From Triplophysa rosa (lineage: Eukaryota; Chordata; Actinopteri; Cypriniformes; Nemacheilidae), in assembly GCF_024868665.1 (NCBI RefSeq), contig NC_079906.1, positions 9,072,835-9,136,834 on the forward strand: 64,000 bases of DNA, read 5' to 3'. Made by a program: the position numbers and the translations under genes. This document shows, piece after piece, positions 45,101 to 52,900 of this stretch (its first letter is position 1; every line of letters begins with the position of its first letter). Under the pieces are notes generated by a model. That model searched no databases, was not told the origin of the DNA, and worked only from the letters and a program-made list of their open reading frames with translations.

Positions 45101-47892
45101 TTCCACTCACCATCATCACCACCAACAGCTTTCCTGTGGCTCAGTGGTTAGAGCACGGCGCTAGCAATGCCAAGGTCATGGGTTCGATCCCAGGGGATTG
45201 CGCATACTCTGATACAAATGTATAATACAATGCAATGTAAGTCGCTTTGGATAAAAGCGTCTGCCAAATGCGTAAATGTAAATCACGAGGCTAAAGGATG
45301 TGCCATCGCCTCGGCAGCGAGTTCACTTCAATGTCGCCATATTTACAGACTTTATTCACTAACCTGCTCACATTATAGTTCAAAGGTGCCGAAATAGTGC
45401 TGTGCTGTATATCAGATGATTCATTTCCTTGCTATCGGCTTTTTCAGATTGTGTCTTATTCACAATATTCTGCATCTTTTGTCTGGCACAATTAATTTAG
45501 TGCTATTTCTGTCTGTGATTTAATAAGAAGTTATAGTAACACAATAAGTTTGTATGAGTTAATGCGTTAGCTAACATGAACTAACAATGAACAATACTTC
45601 GAAAGCATTTATTAATCTTAGTCCATGTTAATTTCATCATTTACGAATACATTTTCACAATCAAAAGTTGTAACGGTTAACTTAAGTTAATCTAACATGA
45701 ATAATTGCATTGACATAAACTAAAAATGAACAAAGAGTAATACAAGCTGAAAACTATATTGCTCATTGTTAGTTCATGTTAGCTAATGCATTTACTAATG
45801 TTAACAAATACAACCTCACGGTAAAGTGTAACCAAAGTTGTTTTAGAGGTGGTTTTTTTTCTATTGACCATAGCAGCAGTAGTTCATAAAATGATAAAGG
45901 GTATTGATGTAATATCCAGACAAGCCCTGCAGTCGATCCAAGAGCCCTTTCAGGTGCCTGGATTGCAATGATGGTGTAATGCTGAACAGATGCCGCATGT
46001 CCAACCTTTAAAATATAGAAATCTGATTTGTATGTAGTAAATCAGGCACTTATTGGAGACAGCATGCAAAAATGTTGCTGTTAGCAAGCACAAGAGATTA
46101 TTTTATGAAATTGGTTATATAACAACATTTAAGCCTCTTTAACAGTTATTTAACAGTGTAAATGAACTGGCTTCAGAGGAATCCCAGATGACCCTTTCCT
46201 CAGATAAACACAACAAGATGTTTTATATAAATAGCCTCCAACTTGTTAAAGCTCGAAGAAGAACAAACTGATTCTCAAACTGGGGGTCACAGATTTTGTT
46301 GCATTTTATGAAATATTGAAATTTATCATACATTTTGTGCAATCAAACATCAGAAAAATAAGACCACCAACCAAAAGAATTGGTGTTTCAGCATTGTATA
46401 ACTTGAATATGTTTTTGGTTTAATTCAAATTCTAAGTTTAAGATTTTTTAAGTCATTATTTGGGGGAACGCACAGAGATGAACTTTATACAAAGGTGGCC
46501 TTGCAACAAAAAAAGTTTGAGAACCACTGGGTCAATAAATGTCTTCTGAAGCGAAACAAGAAAATCTACGAGAAAATGATAGGTATTTGGGTTTATTGGC
46601 TCAGTTAATTTAAATATGGCAACATGGCAATAGCTCAAAATCTCATTGGTTCTTGCATGTTTCGTGACTAGCTGATATTTTGAACCAATGAGATTGTAAG
46701 TTATTGACGTGTTGCCATATTTGAACTTTGGCTCTTATAGGTTTGTTTTGCTTTTAGTTTCGCTCAAAATATGAATAGTTTTCTCTCATACGTTTATTGC
46801 TGTGCTTCAGAAGACATTTATTAACCCTCTAGTTATTTGGATTACTTTAATGATGGATGTGTCTTGGGACCTAGATTAATATTTTTATTTTAAAAAACTT
46901 GGTAACACTTTACAATCAGTTTGTATTTATTAACCTTACCATTGACATTATTTGTGTTCAAGTTCACAGCATTAAAGGAACAGGTTACCCAAAAATGAAA
47001 GTTCTGTCATCATTTACTCTCTCAATCTGTATCTGTGTACATTTTTTTCCCATTGACTACAATAGTAGGAAAGTTTGCATTATACATTTCATTGTTCTGT
47101 TGAAGATATTTTGAAGAATGTAGGAAAGCAAATAGTTCTGGGGCACTTGTCATTTTTCCTACTGTGGTAGTCAATGGTTGCCAAGAACTTTTTGGTTAAA
47201 TGTATTCGTCCAAATATCTTTCTCTGTGTTCATCAGAACAATGAAATTGATAGAGATTTGGAACAACTCGAGGGTGAGTAATGATGACAGAATTTTCATT
47301 ATTGGGTGGAATATCCCTTCAATCTAGCAGTTGGTTTCAACAGGCTTTCAAATTATGTTACTTGTGATATAGCTTCATGTTTAATATTTAATAACCCGGA
47401 GATCAAACTGTTTTAGCATTATTAAATAACACTTCAAGACAAAAGTACTTGTGTCATGTGATCACTCCCGAGGTGTGTATTTAACATGTCTGTGTGAATG
47501 TTCTATAGAAAGCTCATCTATTGACTTGGTGAGAATGGCTCTTCGTACCTTTATTGATCTCGGGGTAAGTTGATTCTCTGCTGCATCTATACTTCCTGAT
47601 TTACTGTATATATACTGTACACACACCTTCCTGCCAGTGCGTATCGCACCTCTACAGAAGCCATACATAACACTGCAACCCAGATAAATGGGCCAGAGTG
47701 AAGTGTAGCATGTAGCAGGTGTTGTAATAAAAGACGCTTAATTTGCCCTCTCGGTAATAAACAACGTCTTTTCTACAGGTGTTGATCGAAGACACACGAG
47801 AAGATGTGTATCTAGACATCGGTCCTCTGTTCGCTCAGCGTGAGAACAAAGAAAAGCTCTTGCAGTTTTTCTCACAGTTTCTGTATAAATAG
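9365..47892 (+). CDS. gpat2: Glycerol-3-phosphate acyltransferase 2, mitochondrial (5' exon missing)
   Basis: Twenty GT-AG exons in consistent phase give 764 residues plus stop: 9365-9475, 14260-14333, 17406-17516, 20834-20968, 22639-22738, 27359-27492, 29296-29395, 31280-31465, 32713-32811, 34086-34168, 35059-35177, 35274-35344, 38255-38519, 38877-39019, 39708-39785, 41861-41986, 44741-44861, 45003-45071, 47509-47564, 47779-47892. GPAM/GPAT2 landmarks run in order: CTPQS, NETHTRYRGWLVRR, a hydrophobic WVMLKFFSLMF segment, LFCHN, VPVAVSYD, HFAQAFSL, AVMSTSLVSCLLLHKH, SDSDCEEP and LSQPSQCPE. RCC-type substitutions and the C-terminus fit GPAT2 better than GPAM; human GPAT2, as I recall, has 795 residues. 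The family acylates glycerol-3-phosphate at the outer mitochondrial membrane, but motif I reads RxxxxD instead of HxxxxD (Arg codon 27386-27388) and motif III is replaced by a Gly-rich run, so activity is doubtful. The first exon with the ATG was not found. Confidence 0.9.
10179..11154 (+). mobile_element. TTAA-ended DNA transposon carrying a basic-domain exon
   Basis: Termini are inverted: TTAAAGCCACAATATGGAA on the left and, reversed, TTAAAGCCACGATATGTAA on the right. Element length is 976 bp. TTAA at both ends would fit a piggyBac-like target, though it may be part of the inverted repeat. It sits in gpat2 intron 1 of the visible series and contains an open exon at 10474-10668. No transposase core was recognised. 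Confidence 0.6.
10474..10668 (+). CDS. Transposon-borne exon, basic RWREL-type domain, unknown function
   Basis: An ATG opens 65 codons ending at a strong donor (AGACAG then GTAAGC). The protein begins MDHDYSLASKRNPKKRKR, has a second basic stretch, then NIGVAFSKWRELRDQLG. Arg/Lys-rich tracts followed by a [KR]xNIGxAFxxWRELRD pattern are, from memory, seen in many predicted fish proteins that look repeat-derived; I cannot name the family. The exon is intact, with no stop or frameshift. Its other exons were not found within the 976-bp element, so this may be a solo exon or noise. A DNA- or RNA-binding role is only suggested by charge. Confidence 0.45.
11155..11430. mobile_element. Palindromic MITE (TTTACAATAAGG family)
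   Basis: This copy starts directly at the right end of the TTAA element and contains TTTGTTAACAATTAGTTAAT, TGAACTAACAATGAACAATAC and an inverted closing arm. Better copies with both CTTTACAATAAGG-type ends lie at 13464-13785, 40190-40500 and 45536-45832. Confidence 0.6.
11456..11778. mobile_element. Palindromic MITE (GATAGTTCACCCAAAAATGA family), full-length copy
   Basis: Left end TTAAAGTGATAGTTCACCC, right end GGGTGAACTATCACCTTTAA, with the interior also palindromic around AACACAAAAGAAGATAT. This is the most abundant element in the window. Other clear copies or halves are at 28230-28442, 29034-29212, 33430-33712, 33828-34040, 37528-38072, 39103-39240, 39814-40097, 43178-43482, 46971-47320, 48955-49245, 49305-49717 and 50530-50912. 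It has no coding capacity. Confidence 0.8.
12227..13104. mobile_element. hAT-type non-autonomous element, perfect 8-bp TSD
   Basis: The element runs from TAGGGTTGGGC to GCCCAACCCTA and is flanked by a perfect duplication, ATTACAAT, at 12219-12226 and 13105-13112. The flanks joined across the insertion read as TTTCGTTGTATTACAATG then ACAATAAAG, which looks like the 3' end of a fish LINE or SINE, so the hAT inserted into an older retroelement. The 878-bp interior has no recognisable transposase. Confidence 0.85.
13464..13785. mobile_element. Palindromic MITE (TTTACAATAAGG family)
   Basis: Both termini are present: CACTTTACAATAAGGTTGGC on the left and, reversed, the ACAACCTTATTGTGAGGTG end on the right. 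The central block CATTTACTAATAT is shared with the other copies. Confidence 0.7.
15212..17230. mobile_element. Composite: MITE split by THAP element, itself carrying a hAT-like insert
   Basis: The outer ends (AGGGGCACTTCACCC at 15212 and GGGTGAACTGTCACTT near 17215-17230) are arms of the GATAGTTCACCC MITE family. Inside, about 15336-15425 (CCACACCCACACCGG, CTCCATTGACTTTCTATTG) is the inverted match of about 16905-16990 (CAATACAAAGTCAATGGAGA, CCCGGTGGGCGTGG), marking a second element with long inverted repeats that carries the THAP fragment. Within that, about 15914-16855 starts GGGCTGTGCCGATAAACGAT like a hAT terminus; its other end is unclear. The order of insertion is inferred from nesting. 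Confidence 0.55.
15445..15650 (+). pseudogene. Frameshifted THAP-domain fragment
   Basis: From the ATG at 15445 the frame reads MSKSCCVTRC, then SFYKLP, then a long basic helix region and VLWDPDTIRV before stopping at 15631-15633. This is the THAP order: CxxxC, FYxLP, W. In the next frame the continuation reads CSKHFVTG, supplying the missing C..H of the C2CH set, so a small indel near 15625 broke the frame. It lies between the long inverted repeats of the element at 15336-16990, which fits a P-element-like or other THAP transposon. The family is not assigned. Confidence 0.65.
17640..18752. mobile_element. Second copy of the 4381-5471 hAT family
   Basis: The left end AGGGGTATTCAATTAAAG and right end CCAGTTGACGATGGCTG are diverged versions of the ends at 4381 and 5471. 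Both copies share the GAGGTCCAGT and GAGGTCCGGACAAT blocks on the left and GCGGTCCGGATG on the right. The target duplication is eroded (ATTAGAGA against ATTTAGAA). Confidence 0.6.
18813..20582. mobile_element. hAT (Charlie-like) element with a nested insertion
   Basis: Ends are CAGTGGTTCTCAAACTTTT and, reversed, CAGTGTTTCTCAAATTGTGG, typical of Charlie-like hAT termini. Subterminal GTACCACC words occur at both ends. Target duplication is not clear. A further element at about 19189-20262 interrupts it. No transposase was recognised. Confidence 0.6.
19189..20262. mobile_element. TTTAAA-ended element nested in the hAT at 18813-20582
   Basis: The left end TTTAAAGCGGCCATTC and the right end, reversed, TTTAAAGGAGCCATTC match at 14 of 16 positions. 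The 1.07-kb interior contains only short frames. Confidence 0.55.
22846..24010 (+). repeat. Minisatellite, 28-bp unit, about 40 copies
   Basis: The unit is ATTTTCTCTCATCCGCTG followed by TCTCTCACCC. Copies from about 22930 to 24000 are almost identical; the first few (22846-22930) vary (CCCATTTT, CCCTTTTT). The array lies in the intron between gpat2 exons at 22639-22738 and 27359-27492. Because 28 is not a multiple of 3 and the unit lacks stops, all three forward frames stay open, giving a false reading frame of more than 500 codons. The strand is almost wholly pyrimidine apart from ATCCGCTG and CAC. Confidence 0.95.
24091..24755 (-). mobile_element. LINE-like 3'-end fragment between the two minisatellites
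   Basis: Read on the - strand, the segment ends in TGCCAATAAAGTACCTTG followed by AAATTGAAAATT, which looks like the polyadenylation-like 3' tail of a fish non-LTR retroelement. No reverse transcriptase was recognised. The minisatellite sequence resumes on both sides, so the fragment probably inserted into a once-continuous simple-sequence tract. Confidence 0.5.
24960..26045 (+). repeat. Minisatellite, 67-bp unit, about 15 copies
   Basis: The word CTAACCGATTTC recurs exactly every 67 bp from about 25019 to 26024 (15 steps). Each unit holds three TCTCTCACC blocks separated by CTGCCCTAACCGATT, GCTGCCCTAAAAGGATT and CGATT. One copy near 25936 has CCCAATTTC in place of CCCGATTTC. Irregular related blocks extend to 24760 on the left and to about 26260 on the right. 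Confidence 0.95.
28586..28962. mobile_element. MITE with GGTCCA-type terminal inverted repeats
   Basis: Ends are TTTAAAGGTCTAGTGCATGA and, reversed, TTAAAGGTCCAGTGTGTAAT. It shares its interior with the copy at 5858-6226. It sits in a gpat2 intron, next to two GATAGTTCACCC MITE copies. Confidence 0.65.
30114..30150 (+). repeat. Compound (GT)n(GA)n microsatellite
   Basis: A short GT run passes directly into about 11 GA repeats in a gpat2 intron, immediately left of a half copy of the GATAGTTCACCC MITE. Confidence 0.9.
30233..30772. mobile_element. hAT-type MITE, 8-bp TSD with one mismatch
   Basis: Ends TAGGGCTGGGCGA and, reversed, TAGGACTTAGGCGA are flanked by ATTCAGAC (30225-30232) and ATTCACAC (30773-30780), an 8-bp duplication differing at one base. 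A SINE tail fragment (CGCATTAAAAGCATCGGTCA) lies at 30620-30681 inside it. Confidence 0.65.
33235..33420 (+). repeat. Interspersed fish repeat (GCTTTACAGAAAATAA type)
   Basis: The sequence runs from CAATTCAATTCCG through CAGCTTTACAGAAAATAAA to CAGTGGCAAGAAAAACACC, a layout I recall as a widespread teleost interspersed repeat. A shorter related piece (ATAGTGCTTTTGACAAG, GCAAAGCAGATTTAC) is at about 62080-62125. The class is not assigned. Confidence 0.5.
35571..35660 (-). repeat. tRNA-derived SINE, 3' fragment
   Basis: It contains GCATTTGGCAGACGCTTTAA and CCAAAGCGATTTACATTGCA, the complement of the tail of the SINE at 45127-45282. The tRNA-like head is absent. Confidence 0.65.
35720..36990. 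mobile_element. Element with about 100-bp inverted terminal repeats
   Basis: The left arm around 35735-35855 (CAGAAGTCAGGATATC, GCCCATGTGGGTATTTCTA) is the inverted match of the right arm around 36897-36980 (AGAAATACCCAAATGGGC, GGATATCCCGACTTCTGAG). The interior carries further inverted pairs (AATTAAAACCCTTTAACGCA, and GATTCTGATTGGCTGG against CCAATCAGAATCAAGC) and no recognisable protein. It lies in the 2.9-kb gpat2 intron after 35344. Confidence 0.6.
40190..40500. mobile_element. Palindromic MITE (TTTACAATAAGG family)
   Basis: Both ends are preserved: CACTTTACAATAAGGTGCTA and, reversed, TTTACAATAAGGTGCTATCA. This is the least damaged copy in the window. Confidence 0.75.
41813..41857 (+). 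repeat. (GT/GC)n microsatellite adjoining a gpat2 3' splice site
   Basis: About 45 bp of alternating GT and GC steps end three bases before the exon starting at 41861 (GTGTGTATAG then G). The usual pyrimidine tract is therefore replaced by a purine-alternating run. Confidence 0.9.
42515..42590 (+). repeat. SINE head with tRNA-like A and B boxes
   Basis: TAGTTCAGCCGGTAGAACA resembles an A box and GGGTTCGAATCCC a B box, about 35 bp apart. No acceptor stem pairing was evident, so this is a decayed tRNA-derived SINE head, not a tRNA gene. Confidence 0.55.
43732..44623 (-). mobile_element. hAT element retaining transposase C-terminus
   Basis: Ends CAGGGCTGTGCAAAATTC and, reversed, CAGGGTTGTACAAAATTC are flanked by CTGTAAAT (43724-43731) and CTGTAAAA (44624-44631). 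On the - strand it keeps the end of a hAT transposase at 44021-44221. At 892 bp it is an internally deleted, non-autonomous copy. Confidence 0.8.
44021..44221 (-). pseudogene. hAT transposase C-terminal (hATC dimerisation) remnant
   Basis: The frame carries FPNLAVLACKHLAIPASSAP, VERIFSVAGK and RLNDKTFEELLTIRCN. These match the hATC pattern: a hydrophobic helix, IPASSAPxERxFSxAG, then a Leu-rich LLxLRxN helix. This region dimerises in hAT transposases. The DNA-binding and catalytic parts are missing, so it cannot transpose on its own. Confidence 0.85.
45127..45282 (+). mobile_element. tRNA-derived SINE, full-length
   Basis: A tRNA-like head (GTGGCTCAGTGGTTAGAGCA, an A box; GGGTTCGATCCCA, a B box) is followed by a tail with GTCGCTTTGGATAAAAGCGT and CTGCCAAATGCGTAAATG. 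The head lies in the sense orientation of gpat2, in the intron after 45071. A - strand copy is at 63111-63269. Confidence 0.8.
45536..45832. mobile_element. Palindromic MITE (TTTACAATAAGG family)
   Basis: It contains ATGAACTAACAATGAACAAT and the closing arm GCTAATGCATTTACTAATG. The left terminus is worn to AACACAATAAGTTTG. Confidence 0.6.
46270..46530. mobile_element. Short hAT-type MITE
   Basis: GATTCTCAAACTGGGGGTC at the left and AAGTTTGAGAACCACTGG at the right are the two ends of a CAGTGGTTCTCAA-type hAT MITE, deleted inside. It has no coding capacity. Confidence 0.6.
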
Positions 47893-48115
47893 AAGAGTAA
47901 AAGAGACGGCGGTCTCAACTGGGATACAACCAGAGGCTTTTCTGAGCATGCTCTTCTGTTTAAATTCCAAATCCCAGTTTAAACCTCTATGGTTTTAAGC
48001 AGTTTCTGCCTGTGATGTTGTTTTACGTTCATTGGACTTTAAGGCATAGCTTTGGTTAAGTAATGTTTAGAGAATGACTATTTGACTTTGAATAATAGAT
48101 TGAAAATGTTCTGTT

Positions 48116-48121
48116 AATAAA
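48116..48121 (+). terminator. gpat2: gpat2 polyadenylation signal
   Basis: A canonical AATAAA lies 224 bp after the gpat2 stop codon, giving a short 3' UTR. Confidence 0.75.
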
Positions 48122-49923
48122 GAGCCGGTCAAATGAAAGCAGTTGTGTTAGGCCAAAAGTATATTCTTGTTTATTGAAATTGTTTATTCTTTTGTTAAAC
48201 TAAACTAAGTTTCTCATAATGACTCTGTTGTAGTGTCATGGCTTGATGTATGATGCACATTTCCCATAAACATACATTAGAATTATTCACTAGAAATGAA
48301 TAATTCGGCTCTATGCCCATTTCTTGACACAATAATGCAAAAGTGTCCATTCATGCAACATGATCACAGTTCTAATGGACTCACACGCTGAAAGATCGTT
48401 TTGTAGTATCTTTATACAGGGTAACATATACTGTTAGCGAGGGCATGTTCATTTCGAACAGAAAGACTAACAGACGGCTGTAGCGCAGAAGTGCTGAACA
48501 AGCTCTCCGGAGACAGAATCGACCCATAGACCCGCCACACGCGGCTATCAATAACTCAGAGAACACAGAGGTGCCTTGAGATGAACGGGACGGAGGAATG
48601 GAAAAATAATGGGGTGATTAACAAGAGACAGGATGGGTGGGGAAATAACAGCGCTATCTACCGCAGTCAGGGATCTCACTTGATATTCAACACTTTTCCC
48701 CTTGAAAATAAGCGATGGGCATCGGTTGACTCCAGTGAGTAAGCGGTTTCATTGCTATGTTTGTGAACATGCTAAGACACATGGGAAATATGTGAAACGT
48801 AGTCTTTCATCACAAGAATTTTGAAAGACTTGAATTTCGATTCTGGGAAACGAGCTTATTTCAAGCTACACAGAAATGAGGATGGCTATCGTAAACAATT
48901 TAGGTAAATAATGCCATCTGCTGGAGAATAGGATTGCATTCTGTATACTGTTTTTAAAGGGATAGTTCACCCCAAAATGACAATTCTATCATGAATTACT
49001 CTCTGGTAAATCTGTAAAAATGTCTTTGTTTGGTTGAACACAAAGATATTTGGACAAATGCTTGTAACCAAACAGTTCTTGGACCCCATTGACTACCATA
49101 GTAGGAACAATGGCAATGGTAGTTAAAAGTGCGCCAGAACTCTTTCATTCTTCAAAATGTCTCATTTTGTGTTCAACAGAACAAAAAATAGTAATTTTTC
49201 TACTTTGGTAGTCAATAGGGTCCAAGAACGGTTTGGTTATAAGGATTGTAGGTAAATAATGCCATCTGCTGGAGAATAGGATTGAATTCTGTATACTGTT
49301 TTTAAAGGGATAGTTCACCCCAAAATGACAATTCTGTCATGAATTACTCTGTTTCAGATCTGTATGAATTTCTTTGTTTGGTTGAACACAAAGATATTTG
49401 GATGAATGCTTATAACCAAACAGTTCTTGGACCCCATTGACTACCATAGTAGGAAAAATGACAATGGTAGTCAAAAGTGCCCCAGAACTCTTACAAGCTT
49501 CAAAATGTCTCATTTTGTGTTCAATAGAACAAATTGTTTTTTTTGTTTTTTCTACTATGGTGGTCAATGGGGTCGAAGAACTGTTTGGTTATAAGCATTT
49601 TTCCAAATATCTTTCTCGGTGTCCATCAGAACAAAGACATTCATATAGATTTGGAATAACTTAGGGTTGAGTAAATGATGACAGAATTTTCATTTTTGGG
49701 TGAACTGTCCCTTTAAGGCCAATTGGTGAACACATTATATTCACAAATTCACAGATTAATCATAGATGTAAAAGAACACAGAAAAAAATATATTGCAGTA
49801 GTTGATAAAAGGGTGCAGTTTTGAATTAAAAGAGCTACTTTTTTTACAGATTGCTTATTAAAATGATTACAGATATTAAGGCACTTAGGTTGATGTTCAT
49901 CAAGGAACTTTGAGATCTTCCAG
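48122..49923. other. Intergenic region between convergent gpat2 and fahd2
   Basis: It includes GATAGTTCACCC MITE copies and a tandem duplication with 348-bp offset starting at 48901. No gene was recognised. The 3' UTR of fahd2 must reach into it from the right, but no AATAAA on the - strand is close to the stop, so the cleavage site is unknown. Confidence 0.5.
48901..49600 (+). repeat. Tandem duplication, 348-bp offset, containing a MITE
   Basis: TAGGTAAATAATGCCATCTG begins at 48901 and again at 49249. Each is followed by GGAGAATAGGATTG, CTGTATACTGTTTTTAAAGG and the GATAGTTCACCCC MITE start. The copies differ at scattered bases and small indels. Confidence 0.8.
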
Positions 49924-52900
49924 TTATACCACATTGTTCTTTATAGAGCCGATCTCATCAATCTGACACTCCACAACATCTCCCTTCTGTAACAGATCAT
50001 TAAAGAATATTTAGTACAGTACACTGACTTAAATACATTTAGATCATTTGGTTAAGAACATATAGCGCTGCTGTCCTTCTGAAACCTCGTATCTCCATAT
50101 TTCGTGATATTTATTTTTTGCCATGAATCATTTTTATTAGTCACCCTTTATGTTCGTCTCTGGGTTTTGCAAATATAAAAGTTAAAAGTATTAAATAAGT
50201 GCTTGTCAACTTTGACAACACAACATTTAATCATTTAAAAACTACAGTGTTTTTCCATTTCCTAAAAAAAGCGGTTTTGGAAGGACAGTGACGATATTTT
50301 AGCTTCTCACACAATGAAAATGATAGCGAGTGACTATACCCGGTGGGACACGTTTGCTTGCAAACCTCAGTGGAACAAACACATTTAACTGTGTCTAAAA
50401 ACACAACAGTTTTCATAAGGATCTAACACCTGCCTGTTGTGTAAATTGCATTTAAAATCACACAAGATTAATGTCAAAGTCAAGTTAACAAGCTAGTGTT
50501 CAGTGTACATGACGTGTGGTACCAGATGTTAATAAGAAAAAAACTTCATCGTTTGCTCAAAAGTTGTTCCAAAGCTGTATAAATGTCTTTGTTTGGATGA
50601 ACACAGAGAAAGATATTTGGAAGAATGCTTGTAACCAAACAATCCTTGGTCACCATTGACTACCATTGTAGGAGAAATTACTTTGTAAATTTCTTTGTTC
50701 TGTTGAACACAAAAGAAGATATTTTGAATAATTTAGGAAAGCAAACAGTTCTGGGGCACCACTGACTACCATTGTAATTGTTCCTACTATGTAGTCAGTG
50801 ATGGCCAAGAACTCGGTTCATCGGAAGAAATAAATTTACACAGATTTGGAACAACTCGAGGGTGAGTAAATGATGACAGAATTTTTATTTTGGGGTGAAC
50901 TGTCCCTTTAATATGTCATAAACCATAGATCCCTCACTTGTACTTGAATTGTTAAGAAATGTCCTCTAAAAATACGCTTTTTAATATCTCTGGGTTTTAT
51001 GTACAAAACCCTGGATCTAAATTCTCAAGGTGGGTTTTGAAAATGAGAGTTAGCTGCTGCAGAACCTGTAAGCCGTATAATATAAAATGACTACAGCAAA
51101 AATATGTGGTTAGATACTGTAGCACTACGAGGATTTTTTCACAAAGAATGATCAAATCTACAAAGCAGCTGGATTGAGCTCTGAGGCTAAAAATGGTAAG
51201 GTTGAAGTAGAGATGAAGAACAATAAAGGTTTGATTACATCTCTGTACTCTTCTGTTTGGTTTGCCACATGTCCCTGTGTTTGCACTCGTGTCAATTTGC
51301 TGACCATCAAAAACCTTCATTTCTGTATTTAGTGTAAATACCGAAATTATGACGACAACATCACCACAGCCATTACAGGTGGTCACATGTAACCTGTGGT
51401 TCTAGATTAGATCTACTCTCATTGTGTTTTCATCAATCTGGCCCGACTGTAAAAGGTGTCAACAGATTGCCAGGTGCAGTGATTGTACGGTATGACGTTA
51501 ACCCAGCCGTGTTGAAATATACATCCCATTTTCCTATAGAAGAGCTCACCTTTAAAAAGACAGGTGGATTTCTAAAGACCCCCACACCTGGAGGTGTTCC
51601 GCTCAAAAACACATCACCTGGACAGAGAGTCACAAACCTGCCGGAAAGACAGCAGAAACGAAATGAAAGTAACCTTCAAGATTGGAGTATCGTAATGATG
51701 GTCTGAATGAATTCATTACAAATTATTTATAATACATTTATGATTAAACAGCTAAAAAAAAACATGTTGCAAACAAAATATTATACTTAACAATATAGAG
51801 TTAATATATGGCTGTCAAACGAATAATCACAATTAATGGCATCCAGAATAAAAGAAATGTGTACTGTGCATATTTTAATTTTGTATTATAAACACATACA
51901 TGTATATTTAGGAAATATTTACCAATTATTTAAATTATATATAAATGTTTATTAATTTTTATATTTTTCTTAAATATATGCATGTGTGTGTTTATAAATA
52001 TAAAATAATATGCACAGTACACAGACATATATTATGTAAACACAACGTTTATTCTGGATGCGATTAAGCGTTTGACAACCCTAATTTAATAAAACTTTTG
52101 TTTACCTGTAATAAGCACAAACCAACAAAACTAAAACTTTTTTTTTACCTCCTGTCTCTGAGAAATTTCAACCAGACATTCTGCTTACTCTGACCCCAAA
52201 AGATTAAAACCACAGTGGGTTTGCTTACCGTGAGACCCACGCCACCAGCTTCTGTGTCTGAAAGATCAATTGACTGGTGTTACTGTCCTGAACTACAGCT
52301 CCATTCACCAGACAGCGGATACCCAGATGATGAACATCTGTATGAACAAGTGCCACATTAATCACTATTTTCCAAACACCACTTGTTTCTTGAGTGTGAT
52401 CCACTCTTAAAATACCTTTCAGTGCTGAAGTGGTGACGATCGCTGGCCCGAGGGGACAAAATGTGTCGAATGTTTTACCCAGCAGCCACTGCTTCCCGTT
52501 CCGTTTCATCTGCCAATCCCGAGCGCTGACATCATTAGCTACTGTAAAACCTGCAACATAGGACAGGGCGTCTTCCTCCTGAGAGAAAAGACATTAGTTG
52601 CTAATGGAGTTATCAAATATTATTATCAAACTTTCAAAGTGACTGAATAGTAACATTTCATTGTTGTTTTATTATGCTCATTAGCTTTTGAGCTGTTATA
52701 TTGCTTATTGATATATTGACTTATTATTAAATATTTCTTAATGCATAACAAAGCTTATATTAATATATTCACAATACAAAAGTTTTAAAACACTTGACTG
52801 CAATGTTTCTCATCAACTGAATGTGTAAAATCTTTTAATCTGAAGTTGCATGTTTAAATGTTTCAAATTACTTTTGCAGACAAAAATATAATTGTGACAA

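Noticed and set aside
45127..45200. tRNA gene
   Set aside because: A and B boxes are present, but they continue into a SINE tail shared with 63111-63269, and no acceptor stem pairs.
50997..51386. A 129-codon frame on the - strand
   Set aside because: It lies in the last fahd2 intron, has no domain signature and no supporting splice pattern.
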